Source of the DNA: Pelomonas candidula
GTDB taxonomy: Bacteria > Pseudomonadota > Gammaproteobacteria > Burkholderiales > Burkholderiaceae_C
DNA: 64,000 nucleotides
Reading direction: 5' to 3'
Assembly (NCBI RefSeq): GCF_043555985.1
Contig: NZ_JBIGIC010000001.1
Location: 496,001 to 560,000 of the forward strand
The notes under the pieces were generated by a model. The model was not told the DNA's origin. It did no database searches and worked only from the letters and a program-made list of their open reading frames with translations. This document shows, piece by piece, positions 1 through 8,269 of this stretch. The position numbers were made by a program, and so were the translations under genes. Within the stretch, counting starts at the first letter, position 1. Every line of letters starts with the position of its first letter.

Positions 1-3000
1 ACTCCGCCACCAACTGCCATCCATGCGGCGGCGCGACGGATACCAACTCCTGCAGGGCCTCCGCCGCAGCAGAGGAAGGCAGTTGCGCTAACCGGTTGAA
101 CATCGCTCGAACCAGGTCTTCCCGTTGTTCCGCTGGTCTCACCCAAATGGCGCCGGAAGTCCGATCCCTTTGCTTGGTATGCGGCGCCAAGGCCGCGATC
201 AGGACTTTCAGCGTCTGTGCTTCGTTGGGCAGCGCTTGCGCCGACAGCACACCTTGGCGGTACAGCGCCTCCGCCAGTGCCAAGCGGCGCGGTCGGCTGC
301 TGGCAACGCAGGCATGAATGTCGTCAATTGCCGTGGCTCGGTAGCGCAGGTCTGCAACCAGCCAACTGAGGCGCACCCGAGGGCTGAGCGACGCGTCGCT
401 CAACGCTTCGGCGATGAGCGCAGACGCCTGCGCAGAAGGCAACCGAGTCAACGCCGACAGCAAGTCACCATCCAGGCTGCGCCGAACCTCGGCGCTGGCC
501 CGCTTCGGTAAACGACGCAGCACCTCTGGCAGCACCTGGGCCGTGACGGCCTCGTGCCCGTCCTCCCGGAACAAAGCGCCCAGCATTGAAATATCCACCG
601 GATTCGCCGGAGGCGGCTGGACATGGTCCATCAGGACTGACGCGACGATCTCGGAACGCTCCCGCGCCAACAGCCGATACCAGTACGGTCTCTCGCCATG
701 GCCACTCACCAAGTGAGCCGCCACCAGCGTTTTGCACAAGGACTCGCTCCAGCCAAGGGGCGCAGACCTGTCGACAACGCAGGCCTGGTTGGCCGCCACC
801 AAGGCCGGTAGCGACAACAAATATTCGCGTCGTTCTTCTTTGGCCAACGCCAGGATTTCAGACCCTTGGGGCAGGTCACTGCGCGTCAAGGTCCGATAAA
901 CCGCGTCCATGACGGCTCGTGCACTTGCCATGTCCACGCCCAGCAGGTCTCGGACCTTGTCTTCCACGGGCTCGCCTTGCAAGCCGCTGCTGCGACCACG
1001 CATCAACTTCGCGACCTGGTGCACCAGCTGGACATCGGGATGTGGGGCATCGACTGTCGTCAGTGCGACAGACCAGGACTTGTGGCGCTCAACACGCTGC
1101 TCGGCCTGTTTGCGCCGGTACTCCTGATTTCGTCGATGCTGGTTCCCCTGCCAATGGTCCAGGGGCCATGTGGTCAGCTCGGACAGCCATTCGAGGTAGG
1201 GCATGGCATCGGTGTGGTGCTCGGTTGCCCAGGCAGAAAGCGACTCCAAGCTCGGCACGTCGAACTGATCGCCGGGCTTCATCACAGCCCAGATCACCTG
1301 CATGAGCACATGCCGAGCCACCTCAGGATCGTGCGTCGGCCCACAAACATCGCGAAGAAGCCGATCCTGATGATCTCGCGGCAGTTGGGCCCCCAACAGC
1401 CGCTCCTCGGCCCGCCAGAAGGGGCGTTGTGCTGACGGGCCTTCCGGCAGCGCTTGGTCGTAGCCGATCTTCAACACGGCATAGATCCGGTCAGGCCGCG
1501 CACTCAGCCAAGCCAGCACTTCTGCAAGGCTATCGGGAGCCGGAGTGTGAATACCGTATTTGTCCAGCCCGATCTCCAACCATGCATACAGCCGGTCGTC
1601 GGAAAGCTGTTCTCCCGACTCCGTCAGAGCGCGTGCGAGCAACTTCCCGCTCAAGGAGCGCAACTCGTCATGCCCCGGCTCCGCTTCGCACGCCGGGAAC
1701 AACTGGAGCCACCGCTCGACCAGCGTCGCGGCATCGCCCGGCCGGGTCTTGCTCAAGAAGTGCAGCTCCCAAAAGGAGTCGTATCCGTCAAGCTGGCGGC
1801 GATCACGCCTCAGCTTCAAGTAGTCCAGCACCTCAGCCGGGCCGACACGGCCGGGATACGCCTCGCACAAGAGTTCGCCTGACAAACGACCGGAAGGATC
1901 GGGGAACTGCCCCTTCTTCATCGCATCCAGCCAGGCCCGCTCCTGAGTTGCTTGTTCGGGCACGGGGCAGTGGCGTCGCCAAGCCCGCAGCGCAATCACG
2001 CGATTGCCCTCGTCCGCCAACGGGTCGGCAACCCAACCCGCCAACGCCGGCGCCAGAGAGGGCATCAAGTCGCAATGCAGCAAGGCGTCCAGCAAGCAGT
2101 CCACAAAGGCTTGATGCCCGCGATCACGCTGGGGACGACACAAGATGGCGCGGATGTCCTCCGCCATGTCCGTCGTGAGCAACGCACCGAACGGATGGCT
2201 CTGCCAGGCGTCGCGCCGGAACCAGGGGTTCGCTGCCGCCTGCTCGGCCAGCGCCTGAAGCAGTTCCAACCGCTGCGTAGTGCGGAGCCGGGCCGGGTCG
2301 CCGTTGAGGACAAAGCCGAGCGGGTCCAATCGCAGCAACCGGCTGCGCGACGGCACGTGCGCCGCCACCAGCCAGGCCAGCAGCCCTCGCAGGGCCTCCA
2401 CCGGCTGGCCGTCAAAGCCCTGGACCAGCGCCAGCACGCGACCGAGTGGCAAGCCGTCGTCGAGACGGCGGGCCAGCGCCCGGGCCGCCAGGTATTCGGC
2501 AATGCTGCGGTGGCGGGGCTGGGCCTGGCCGGCTGGCGCGATGAAGACCTTGGTGGCCAGCGCGGCGGCGGCTTCTGGCAGATCCAGCTCCGGCGGGAGG
2601 TGTTCCAGGGCGAGGGTCGAAGTTGAGGCCGGGGTGTGACTCGACACCAATGCGGACTTGCCGCTGAGCAGCAGGAGCGCGCAGAGCAAGCCGGCAGTGT
2701 TGAGAAGCTCCGCGTGATACCCGGCCTTCGGAGGGCGCGCTGCCAGATGGACCTCTGACGTCTCGCGCACCAGACGCTCGCAGGCCGCTTCGTAGACCTC
2801 CCAGCGCGTATGCGGCCACTGGCCGCCTCGCTCGGCCACGGCATCCACCATCAGGTCCAGCAGCAGCGGGTTGCCGAACAGCGCCGTCATCTGGCGTTCT
2901 TCAGCAGCCTGCCAGAAGGCGCTGGCGTCACCGATCTCGGCCTCGCGTCGCTGCAACAAGACGAGGGCCTCGTCCTTGGTGAGCGGCTCCAACTGCAGCA

Positions 3001-3439
3001 CGGTCACCTGCCCATCAGGCGAGACCCTCGCGAGCTCACCCTGCTCGGCGGCACCGAGCCAATCGGCCTCACGGCAGGACAGCCGGAACCCGGCCGGCCT
3101 GGCCTTGTTCAGCCACGCACGAATGCTGCCCAGGGCGCCCAGCCCCTGCGCACGGCCGTTGGCCTTGATCTGGTCCAGGCCGTCGATGAACACGACGCGG
3201 TCACGCCAGCCCTCGACGCTTTCCACGCCGTCCGCAATGTCGCTGGCCTCCACCAACGCGGCGCCCTGCGCCAGCGCCTCGGCTTTGAAGCTGGTCGACT
3301 TGCCGGCACCGGGGTCGCCCAGCAGTACGTAAGCGACTTCCGCCCGCCAGCTCGCCAAAGGCTGCAGCAACGGCTCGCCGGAGATGCGGCGAGCGTGGCG
3401 TGGCAGGGGGTGGTCGTCAGGCGAAGCCGGGCGGGTCAT
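1..3439 (-). CDS. STAND/NACHT-like P-loop NTPase, 3' end outside the window
   Basis: An open minus-strand frame begins at ATG 3439 and runs without a stop to the left edge (1146 codons seen). Walker A is GDPGAGKST at residues 41-49 and Walker B is VVFIDGLD at 82-89. A sensor-like FRLSCREADW follows at about 119-128. Everything after roughly residue 330 is a long, mostly helical region with no recognised enzymatic motif. This order (NTPase core, then a very long helical sensor-like tail) is typical of STAND ATPases, several of which act in antiphage defence. Only about 40 residues precede the P-loop, so no N-terminal effector domain is present; any effector would be C-terminal, outside the window, or in a partner protein. 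Base composition is less GC-biased than in the genes to the right, which suggests acquisition. The NTPase call is strong; a defence role is inference. Confidence 0.75.
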   Translation of the reverse strand, partial: MTRPASPDDHPLPRHARRISGEPLLQPLASWRAEVAYVLLGDPGAGKSTSFKAEALAQGAALVEASDIADGVESVEGWRDRVVFIDGLDQIKANGRAQGLGALGSIRAWLNKARPAGFRLSCREADWLGAAEQGELARVSPDGQVTVLQLEPLTKDEALVLLQRREAEIGDASAFWQAAEERQMTALFGNPLLLDLMVDAVAERGGQWPHTRWEVYEAACERLVRETSEVHLAARPPKAGYHAELLNTAGLLCALLLLSGKSALVSSHTPASTSTLALEHLPPELDLPEAAAALATKVFIAPAGQAQPRHRSIAEYLAARALARRLDDGLPLGRVLALVQGFDGQPVEALRGLLAWLVAAHVPSRSRLLRLDPLGFVLNGDPARLRTTQRLELLQALAEQAAANPWFRRDAWQSHPFGALLTTDMAEDIRAILCRPQRDRGHQAFVDCLLDALLHCDLMPSLAPALAGWVADPLADEGNRVIALRAWRRHCPVPEQATQERAWLDAMKKGQFPDPSGRLSGELLCEAYPGRVGPAEVLDYLKLRRDRRQLDGYDSFWELHFLSKTRPGDAATLVERWLQLFPACEAEPGHDELRSLSGKLLARALTESGEQLSDDRLYAWLEIGLDKYGIHTPAPDSLAEVLAWLSARPDRIYAVLKIGYDQALPEGPSAQRPFWRAEERLLGAQLPRDHQDRLLRDVCGPTHDPEVARHVLMQVIWAVMKPGDQFDVPSLESLSAWATEHHTDAMPYLEWLSELTTWPLDHWQGNQHRRNQEYRRKQAEQRVERHKSWSVALTTVDAPHPDVQLVHQVAKLMRGRSSGLQGEPVEDKVRDLLGVDMASARAVMDAVYRTLTRSDLPQGSEILALAKEERREYLLSLPALVAANQACVVDRSAPLGWSESLCKTLVAAHLVSGHGERPYWYRLLARERSEIVASVLMDHVQPPPANPVDISMLGALFREDGHEAVTAQVLPEVLRRLPKRASAEVRRSLDGDLLSALTRLPSAQASALIAEALSDASLSPRVRLSWLVADLRYRATAIDDIHACVASSRPRRLALAEALYRQGVLSAQALPNEAQTLKVLIAALAPHTKQRDRTSGAIWVRPAEQREDLVRAMFNRLAQLPSSAAAEALQELVSVAPPHGWQLVAE

Positions 3440-3524
3440 GGCTGCGAAATCTACAGCCCACCGGCCAGCTGCCGTGCTATCGGCAACGCGAGGGATTCAC
3501 CGCAACGGCCAGGGCCCCGCGCCC

Positions 3525-5405
3525 TCACTTCGACAACGTCGCCCCCGCGGCCTCCAGCCGCAAGTAGTCGTACTGCGTCGTGCCCGGCTTGCCCTTGACC
3601 GCGACCTGGGCCAGCGTGACGGTGTTGGCGCCCTGCTTCAGCAGCCCGGCCGGGATGGCGATGCGCGTCTCGGCGAACGCGCCGTGGCTGCCCAGGCGCA
3701 CCGGCGCATGGCTGGGCTGCGGCGCCTTGTAGCGGGCGACCTCCGTACCGTTGACGGTGATGGCCAGCAGCGACTCCGACGACGCCAGCGCGACGACCAG
3801 CGACACGGGCGCGTCCTTGGGCGGCGCGGCAGCCAGCGTGAAGTCGATCATCCACGGCGCCGTGCCGAACTGCGCGTAGCGCCAGTCCTTGCGCCAGTCG
3901 CTCCTGCCGACGGTGTAGGTCAGCGGCGCGGCCTCGGCGACGGCCTTCTGGTAGGTGGCCCACCGCGAGTAGTCGAAGGCGCCGTCGGCGAACTCCTGCG
4001 TGTCGCGGTCGGGGATGCCGATCTCCCACAGCGTCGGCGCCACGCGCGGCGGCGCCCATTGCACGGTACCCAGGTCCAGCGCCTTGCCGGCCTGCACGTC
4101 GACGCTTGCGCGCTTGAAGGTGCCGATGTTGCCGGCGCCGAAGGCCAGCAGCTGGTAGCGGCCGGGCAGCACGTGCGGGATGCTGAAGCGGCCGTCCGCG
4201 CCGGCCTTGACCCAGAACTGGTAGGTGCGGCCCTGCAGCTGGAAGTCCGTGCCGCCATCGTCGGGCGCCAGGCCAACCCAGGCGCCTGCGGCCTTTGCGG
4301 CGGGGTTGCCGGGGTCGCTGACAGTCAGCGTGCCGCTGACGGTGCCGCGGCCGCTCTCCTGCACGTAGTCGGCATTCCTGAACCAGGTGTACGGCCACGC
4401 GGCGCGCTCGGCGTCGGCCTGGGCCTGGGCGTCCTTCCACAGCGATTGGGTGACCTTCTCGGTCGGGTCGGTCGCCGCGCCGGCGTAGCGGTTGGCGTAG
4501 ACGAAGAACGGGCCGTAGGTCTTGCTGAACTCGCGGCCGGCGTCCAGCACCAGCTGGTTGCCGATGTTGTAGTGCGAGCCGTTGAGCATGTTCAGCAGCG
4601 TGTGGCCCATGTGCACGGTCAGCTCGCGCTTCATCGGGCCGCCGTTGTAGTACTCGTGGCTGGGCACGGTCATCCAGATGCCGACGCGCTTCGTCGTGCT
4701 GCTCCAGCCCCAGACGTTCACGTCGCCCAGGTCGACGCTGTAGGAATACTTGCACTCGTACTGGCCGGCGTAGCGGCCGCTCGTGAGCTGCGTGACCTCC
4801 TTGGGCGCGCCAGGCACGCGCACCGACGCGGCCATGTCCTCTTCGGTGGGCATCAGCCGCTGGCGCTTCGCGTCGACGCTCAGCCAGTCGAACATCGGGC
4901 TGACATAGGCGTTGGAGCGCCACTCGCCGATGTCGACCTTCGGGTACGCGGCCGGGTGGCGCAGCACGGCCGCGGCGTAGTAGCCATGTGCGCCGCGCTT
5001 GAGGCTGAAGTAGATGTCCACGTCCATCGCCGCCTCGCCGGCCTTGCCGGACCAGGGGCTGTGGATCTTCACTTCGGCGTAGTCGCCGTGGGTGGCCGCG
5101 GGCTCGACCGTCGCCGCCGACTGGCCCCGGGGCCCGCCGTAGGCCGGCGCGTTCCAGCTCCAGTAGAACCGGCCGCCCTGGTGGCCGCCGGCGAACAGGT
5201 TGCTGCCCTGGTAGTTGAAGCTGCTGATCGTCGCGTCCGCCTTGTTGACGCGGATGGCGACGATGCCGTTGTCCAGCACGATGGCGCTGCCTTCGTCCTT
5301 CAGCGTGACGTCCGGGCCGGCGCCGGTGCCGCCGCCGGCAACGTTGGCGGCGCAGAGGGCCGGCGCCAGGGCCAGAACCAAGATGGGCAGGCGGGTGAGC
5401 GTCAT
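3525..5405 (-). CDS. secreted rhamnogalacturonan lyase, PL4 family
   Basis: The 626-residue protein has a Sec signal peptide (hydrophobic LPILVLALAPALCAA near the N terminus). It has the PL4 layout: an N-terminal beta-sandwich catalytic domain, a middle fibronectin-III-like domain starting about residue 345, and a C-terminal carbohydrate-binding-like jelly roll. PL4 enzymes cleave the alpha-1,4 bond between rhamnose and galacturonic acid in pectin rhamnogalacturonan I by beta-elimination. The blocks ECKYSYS, PMKREL and NGSHYN lie where the fungal family places its catalytic lysine and histidine; that placement is by eye. No pectin transporter, unsaturated glycosyl hydrolase or SusC-like gene lies next to it, so it is an isolated degradative gene. 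No clear Shine-Dalgarno sequence precedes the ATG, so the start is less certain than the frame. Confidence 0.85.
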   Translation of the reverse strand: MTLTRLPILVLALAPALCAANVAGGGTGAGPDVTLKDEGSAIVLDNGIVAIRVNKADATISSFNYQGSNLFAGGHQGGRFYWSWNAPAYGGPRGQSAATVEPAATHGDYAEVKIHSPWSGKAGEAAMDVDIYFSLKRGAHGYYAAAVLRHPAAYPKVDIGEWRSNAYVSPMFDWLSVDAKRQRLMPTEEDMAASVRVPGAPKEVTQLTSGRYAGQYECKYSYSVDLGDVNVWGWSSTTKRVGIWMTVPSHEYYNGGPMKRELTVHMGHTLLNMLNGSHYNIGNQLVLDAGREFSKTYGPFFVYANRYAGAATDPTEKVTQSLWKDAQAQADAERAAWPYTWFRNADYVQESGRGTVSGTLTVSDPGNPAAKAAGAWVGLAPDDGGTDFQLQGRTYQFWVKAGADGRFSIPHVLPGRYQLLAFGAGNIGTFKRASVDVQAGKALDLGTVQWAPPRVAPTLWEIGIPDRDTQEFADGAFDYSRWATYQKAVAEAAPLTYTVGRSDWRKDWRYAQFGTAPWMIDFTLAAAPPKDAPVSLVVALASSESLLAITVNGTEVARYKAPQPSHAPVRLGSHGAFAETRIAIPAGLLKQGANTVTLAQVAVKGKPGTTQYDYLRLEAAGATLSK

Positions 5406-5510
5406 GGAGGTCGATTCCGTCGGGAGGGAGGAGCCACCCTCAACGACGCGCCCGCCACGACGGCCGACACCGCATCGCTCAAGGCGTTGCGCGATTTGCC
5501 GGCGGCCCCG

Positions 5511-5783
5511 TCAGCGCCGCTGCGGCCGGGGCGTGCGGCGGCTCCAGTACTGGAAGGCGTCCTCGTGGATCTCCACGTCCACCTCGGCGACGCGCTGCGT
5601 CAACCGCTCCTGCACCTCGGCCACCGCCTGGTTGTAGACCAGCGGCGCGATCTCCTCGAGGAAGAAGCCCAGCAGCGCGCCGGCGGCCAGGTTGCCGACG
5701 TGTTCGTCCAGCTCGGCCTCCAGGTAGCGCTGCAGCGACGCGACGGCCTGCTCGCGCTCGGCGCGCTCCAGCTCGATGGTCAC
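5511..5783 (-). CDS. DUF2164 family protein
   Basis: This 90-residue protein matches the DUF2164 pattern across its length: a charged N-terminal helix (ELERAEREQAV), a central GNLAAGALLGFFLEEIAP segment, then the invariant-looking YNQAV. The family is small, cytoplasmic and of unknown function, and is common in proteobacteria. Its ATG overlaps the stop of the upstream membrane-anchored gene by four bases (ATGA, 5780-5783), so the two are probably translated together. The tail is arginine-rich. Confidence 0.8.
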   Translation of the reverse strand: MTIELERAEREQAVASLQRYLEAELDEHVGNLAAGALLGFFLEEIAPLVYNQAVAEVQERLTQRVAEVDVEIHEDAFQYWSRRTPRPQRR

Positions 5784-6211
5784 GGCGCCACCGCGCTGGC
5801 CGCCGACGCCGACGCGCCGGGCTGGGGCACGACGACGCCCGGCGTCAGCGAGATCTCGTCCACCAGCGTGACGCCGGTGACAAAGTAGCGCGTCTCGCCG
5901 AAGCAGCTGCCCGGCAGGCCGACCTTTTCCTCGTAGTGCAGGTTCACGCGCCGGCCCATCACCTTGTTGATGGCCTGGGCGGTGGCCTCGTCGTGCACGG
6001 TGAACTGGAACTTCTCGACCGTGCTGGTGCCCGGCAGCGACACCAGCGCCTGCTCACCCTCCCAGGTCTTGCAGATCCAGCCCTTGCGCGAGAACTTCTG
6101 CACCCAGCCGGCGCGCTCGCCCTCGGAGTAGCTCCAGTGCCAGGCGAAGACGAACCAGGCCGCGACAAGCAGCAGCAGGGCGGCGATGGACAGGGCGATC
6201 TTCAGGCGCAT
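5780..6211 (-). CDS. conserved membrane-anchored protein of unknown function
   Basis: The 143-residue protein begins with one transmembrane helix (ALSIAALLLLVAAWFVFAW, about residues 5-23). A roughly 120-residue domain with two cysteines (GWICKTWEG and GSCFGETRYFV) follows and would face the periplasm. Homologues in related bacteria are sometimes labelled 6-phosphogluconate dehydrogenase, but nothing here resembles that enzyme: there is no Rossmann fold, and the protein is too short. The stop overlaps the start of the DUF2164 gene, indicating a two-gene operon. Confidence 0.7.
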   Translation of the reverse strand: MRLKIALSIAALLLLVAAWFVFAWHWSYSEGERAGWVQKFSRKGWICKTWEGEQALVSLPGTSTVEKFQFTVHDEATAQAINKVMGRRVNLHYEEKVGLPGSCFGETRYFVTGVTLVDEISLTPGVVVPQPGASASAASAVAP

Positions 6212-6248
6212 GGCGGGGTCAGCGAAGCCGGAGCGCGGCGATTGTGCG

Positions 6249-6644
6249 TCAGCTCATGCCGGCGACCATCATCCCCAGGCCCACGATGCTGACCGCCCAC
6301 ACGCCGGTGCGCAGGAACGGGATGCCCGCCACGTAGACCGGCAGGTAGACGATGCGCGCCCACAGGAAGACCTGGGCACCCAGCAGCACACGCTCACCGG
6401 TCGCGCCGGCGGCTTGAGCGACGAGGGCCAGCGCTGCGAAGAAGACGAAGTTCTCGACGGTATTGGCGGCTGCGCGCACCGCCCGGCCGCCCAGCGGCGT
6501 GGCCTCGGGCAGGTTGTCGCGGTTGCCGAAGGCCAGCATCAGGCCGGTGGGCGTCCAGGCCCGCGCGCGGATCAGGCTCGCGACGACGACGGTCGCCCAC
6601 GTGAACACGGCCATGCAGACGACGAGGGACAGCAGCTTGGGCAT
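6249..6644 (-). CDS. MAPEG family membrane protein
   Basis: A 131-residue integral membrane protein with four predicted helices and the MAPEG hallmark region: AFGNRDNLPEATPLGGRAVRAAANTVENF, with conserved glutamate, arginine, asparagine and glutamate after the first helix. MAPEG proteins (eicosanoid and glutathione metabolism in eukaryotes) have a poorly defined role in bacteria, possibly glutathione-dependent detoxification. A purine-rich ribosome-binding site (GGAGGAAT on the minus strand) lies just before the ATG. It is separated by about 37 bases from the downstream membrane-anchored gene and could be co-transcribed with it. Confidence 0.8.
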   Translation of the reverse strand: MPKLLSLVVCMAVFTWATVVVASLIRARAWTPTGLMLAFGNRDNLPEATPLGGRAVRAAANTVENFVFFAALALVAQAAGATGERVLLGAQVFLWARIVYLPVYVAGIPFLRTGVWAVSIVGLGMMVAGMS

Positions 6645-6689
6645 CAGATTCCTCCGGTGGGTGGCAGCGTCGGCGCGACGCGCCGCGCA

Positions 6690-6968
6690 TCATCCGCCCG
6701 GCTGGCCGAAGCGCGCCTGCGAGCGAACCCGTGCCTTCTCGGCCTCGACGTCACGGTTTTTGGGTTCGGCCGTCGTCACCAGCGCCGCGATCAGCCGGCG
6801 AGCCTCGTCGGCGATGGCCGCCACCGCGTGGTCGAACGCCGCCTCGTTGGCCTTGGACGGCACGTTGAAGCCGCTCAGCTTGCGCACGAACTGCAGCGCC
6901 GCGTCGCGGATCTCGACCTCGGTGGCGGGCGGCTCGAAGTTGAAGAGGGTGCGGATGTTGCGGCACAT
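6690..6968 (-). CDS. DUF2277 family protein
   Basis: This 92-residue protein begins MCRNIRTLFNFEPPAT and continues with the block VRKLSGFNVPSKAN, the signature of DUF2277, a small cytoplasmic family widespread in proteobacteria and actinobacteria with no established function. Most members start with the same Met-Cys-Arg-Asn-Ile, which fixes the start codon. It lies 13 bases downstream of the small oxidoreductase-like gene on the same strand and is probably in one transcript with it. Confidence 0.88.
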   Translation of the reverse strand: MCRNIRTLFNFEPPATEVEIRDAALQFVRKLSGFNVPSKANEAAFDHAVAAIADEARRLIAALVTTAEPKNRDVEAEKARVRSQARFGQPGG

Positions 6969-6981
6969 GGTGGGCCCTCGC

Positions 6982-7155
6982 TCAGGCGGCGTCGGGATGC
7001 CTTTCGCGCCACGCGCGCAGCGCGCGGCGGTAGTCGTCCATCGCCAGGTCGTACAGGTCGAAGATGCAGGGGTCGCAGCCGTTGCCGCAGCAGTTGTCCA
7101 GGTCGGGCTGCGGCGGGGGCTCGGGTTTCGGGTCGGGATCGGGCAGGTCGGTCAT
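6982..7155 (-). CDS. small oxidoreductase-like domain protein, 57 residues
   Basis: A 57-residue reading frame starts at ATG 7155 and stops at TGA 6982-6984. It begins with a proline-rich segment (PDPDPKPEPPPQP), then a compact cysteine motif CCGNGCDPCIFDLYDLA, and a final helix YRRALRAWRERHP. The C-C-G-x-G-C-x-x-C-x-x-D pattern followed by an aromatic/acidic helix is that of the Oxidored-like N-terminal family (bacterial relatives of OXLD1). The four cysteines suggest metal or Fe-S binding, which is inference. It is easily missed because of its size, but the motif and its tight spacing to the DUF2277 gene support it. Confidence 0.8.
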   Translation of the reverse strand: MTDLPDPDPKPEPPPQPDLDNCCGNGCDPCIFDLYDLAMDDYRRALRAWRERHPDAA

Positions 7156-7242
7156 CGCGGTGAATTGTCCGGCGGCGTTCCTAACGGTTTCCTGATGCCC
7201 GCCCGCCTAGGATGGATTCACCCCATCCCGAAGGAGAACCCC

Positions 7243-7569
7243 GTGCTCATCGTCACCACCGAGAACCTCGCCGGCCACCGCGTCACCGAGGTCAAGGGAC
7301 AGGTCTTCGGCGTCGTCGTGCGCAGCCGCGGCCTGGCCGGCAACATCCTCGCGGGGCTGCGCTCCATCGTCGGCGGCGAGATCACCGAGTACACGCAGTT
7401 GCTGGAGGAGGCACGCCGCCACGCCGTCGACCGCATGGTCAAGAACGCCAGCCTGATGGGCGCCAACGCCGTCGTCATGATGCGCTTCGACTCGTCGGAG
7501 ATGGGCCAGACGATGAGCGAGATCGTCGCCTACGGCACGGCCGTGGTCGTCGAGAAGCTGCCGGCCTGA
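7243..7569 (+). CDS. YbjQ/UPF0145 family protein
   Basis: The GTG at 7243 is preceded by a strong AAGGAG at 7231-7236 and gives a 108-residue protein. Two segments are typical of the YbjQ fold: VKGQVFGVVVRSRGLAGNILAGLRSIVGGE (split here as VKGQVFGVVVRS and GLRSIVGGE), and GANAVVMMRFDSSEMG. Members are small homo-oligomeric heavy-metal-binding-domain-like proteins of unknown role. The frame stays open far upstream of the GTG, but upstream residues are low-complexity antisense sequence, so the GTG is the start. Confidence 0.88.
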   Translation: MLIVTTENLAGHRVTEVKGQVFGVVVRSRGLAGNILAGLRSIVGGEITEYTQLLEEARRHAVDRMVKNASLMGANAVVMMRFDSSEMGQTMSEIVAYGTAVVVEKLPA

Positions 7570-7572
7570 GCC

Positions 7573-7863
7573 ATGTTGCGAACCGTGGTGTTCATCATGG
7601 CGCTGACGGTCGGCCTCGTCGGCGTCGGCGCCCGCCTGGCGGGCCATGCCGAGGCGACGCCAGCCGCGTTGTGGGGCGTCCTCATCGCCGCGGCCTTGCT
7701 GGTGGAGCGCTGGCGCTACCGTGCCTCCGCCGCTGCGTCTCCGGACGATGGCTGGCAGAAGACCGACGAGCGCTTCGTCGACCCCGAGTCCGGCCAGACG
7801 ATGCGGGTGCTCTACAACCCCCGCACCGGCGAACGCCGCTACGAGCACGACACCCTTGGCTGA
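7573..7863 (+). CDS. small membrane protein of unknown function
   Basis: A 96-residue protein with two hydrophobic segments (VVFIMALTVGLVGVGARLAG at about 5-24 and AALWGVLIAAALLVE at about 31-45) and a hydrophilic tail, EDPESGQTMRVLYNPRTGERRY-like. That tail resembles short C-terminal domains in other proteobacterial membrane proteins. It begins three bases after the YbjQ stop and overlaps the next frame, so the three genes form one operon. No function is recognised. Confidence 0.7.
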   Translation: MLRTVVFIMALTVGLVGVGARLAGHAEATPAALWGVLIAAALLVERWRYRASAAASPDDGWQKTDERFVDPESGQTMRVLYNPRTGERRYEHDTLG

Positions 7864-8269
7864 CTACGCCCTCAAGGCCGAGATCGCCGACCCGCGGGCC
7901 GGCGCCTGGGACTTCCCGGCGCAGAAAACGATGTACGGCGGCCGGCGCATTGCGGTGGGCGACGTCGTCTACCTGTTCGCGAGCGAGAACGAGGGCGGCA
8001 CTGGGCTGGTGGCGCGCGGCATCGTGACGGCAGCCGAGGCGACGCCGCCGCGGCCCGGCATCGAGCGCCAGACGCCACGCGTCGGCATCGCGGTCACCCG
8101 CACCGCGCTGGCGAAGCGCCGCCTCGGCCGCGCCGAGCTCAAGCCGTTTGCCGACTGGGACGACGGCCGGCCCGAGACCGAGCTGAACTTCAAGTGCTAC
8201 CGCCAGGCCACGAACAAGATCGTCGGCCTGTCGCCCGAGGCGGCCGCCTTCCTCAGCGGCTTCTTCTGA
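7856..8269 (+). CDS. PUA/EVE-like domain protein of unknown function
   Basis: The coding frame has no ATG near the beginning of the conserved part. A TTG at 7856 overlaps the stop of the upstream membrane protein and gives 137 residues starting LADYALKAEI. The segment WDFPAQKTMYGGRRIAVGDVVYLFASE followed by GTGLVARGIVTAAE resembles the barrel of EVE/ASCH (PUA-like) proteins: a conserved tryptophan, then G-D-x-V-Y-L-F, then a small-molecule-pocket strand. PUA-like proteins bind modified nucleotides or nucleic acid. The similarity is by eye and weak in the second half. The stop region overlaps the convergent gene at 8253-8573 by 17 bases. Confidence 0.55.
   Translation: MADYALKAEIADPRAGAWDFPAQKTMYGGRRIAVGDVVYLFASENEGGTGLVARGIVTAAEATPPRPGIERQTPRVGIAVTRTALAKRRLGRAELKPFADWDDGRPETELNFKCYRQATNKIVGLSPEAAAFLSGFF

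Noticed and set aside
96..3598. Several plus-strand frames across the left edge, including 866-1435, 1952-2626 and 2810-3598
   Set aside because: All are antisense to the continuous minus-strand NTPase frame, which has Walker A and B motifs and no internal stop.
5780..6211. Assignment of the membrane-anchored protein as a 6-phosphogluconate dehydrogenase
   Set aside because: That label circulates for homologues, but the protein is 143 residues with one membrane helix and no nucleotide-binding fold.
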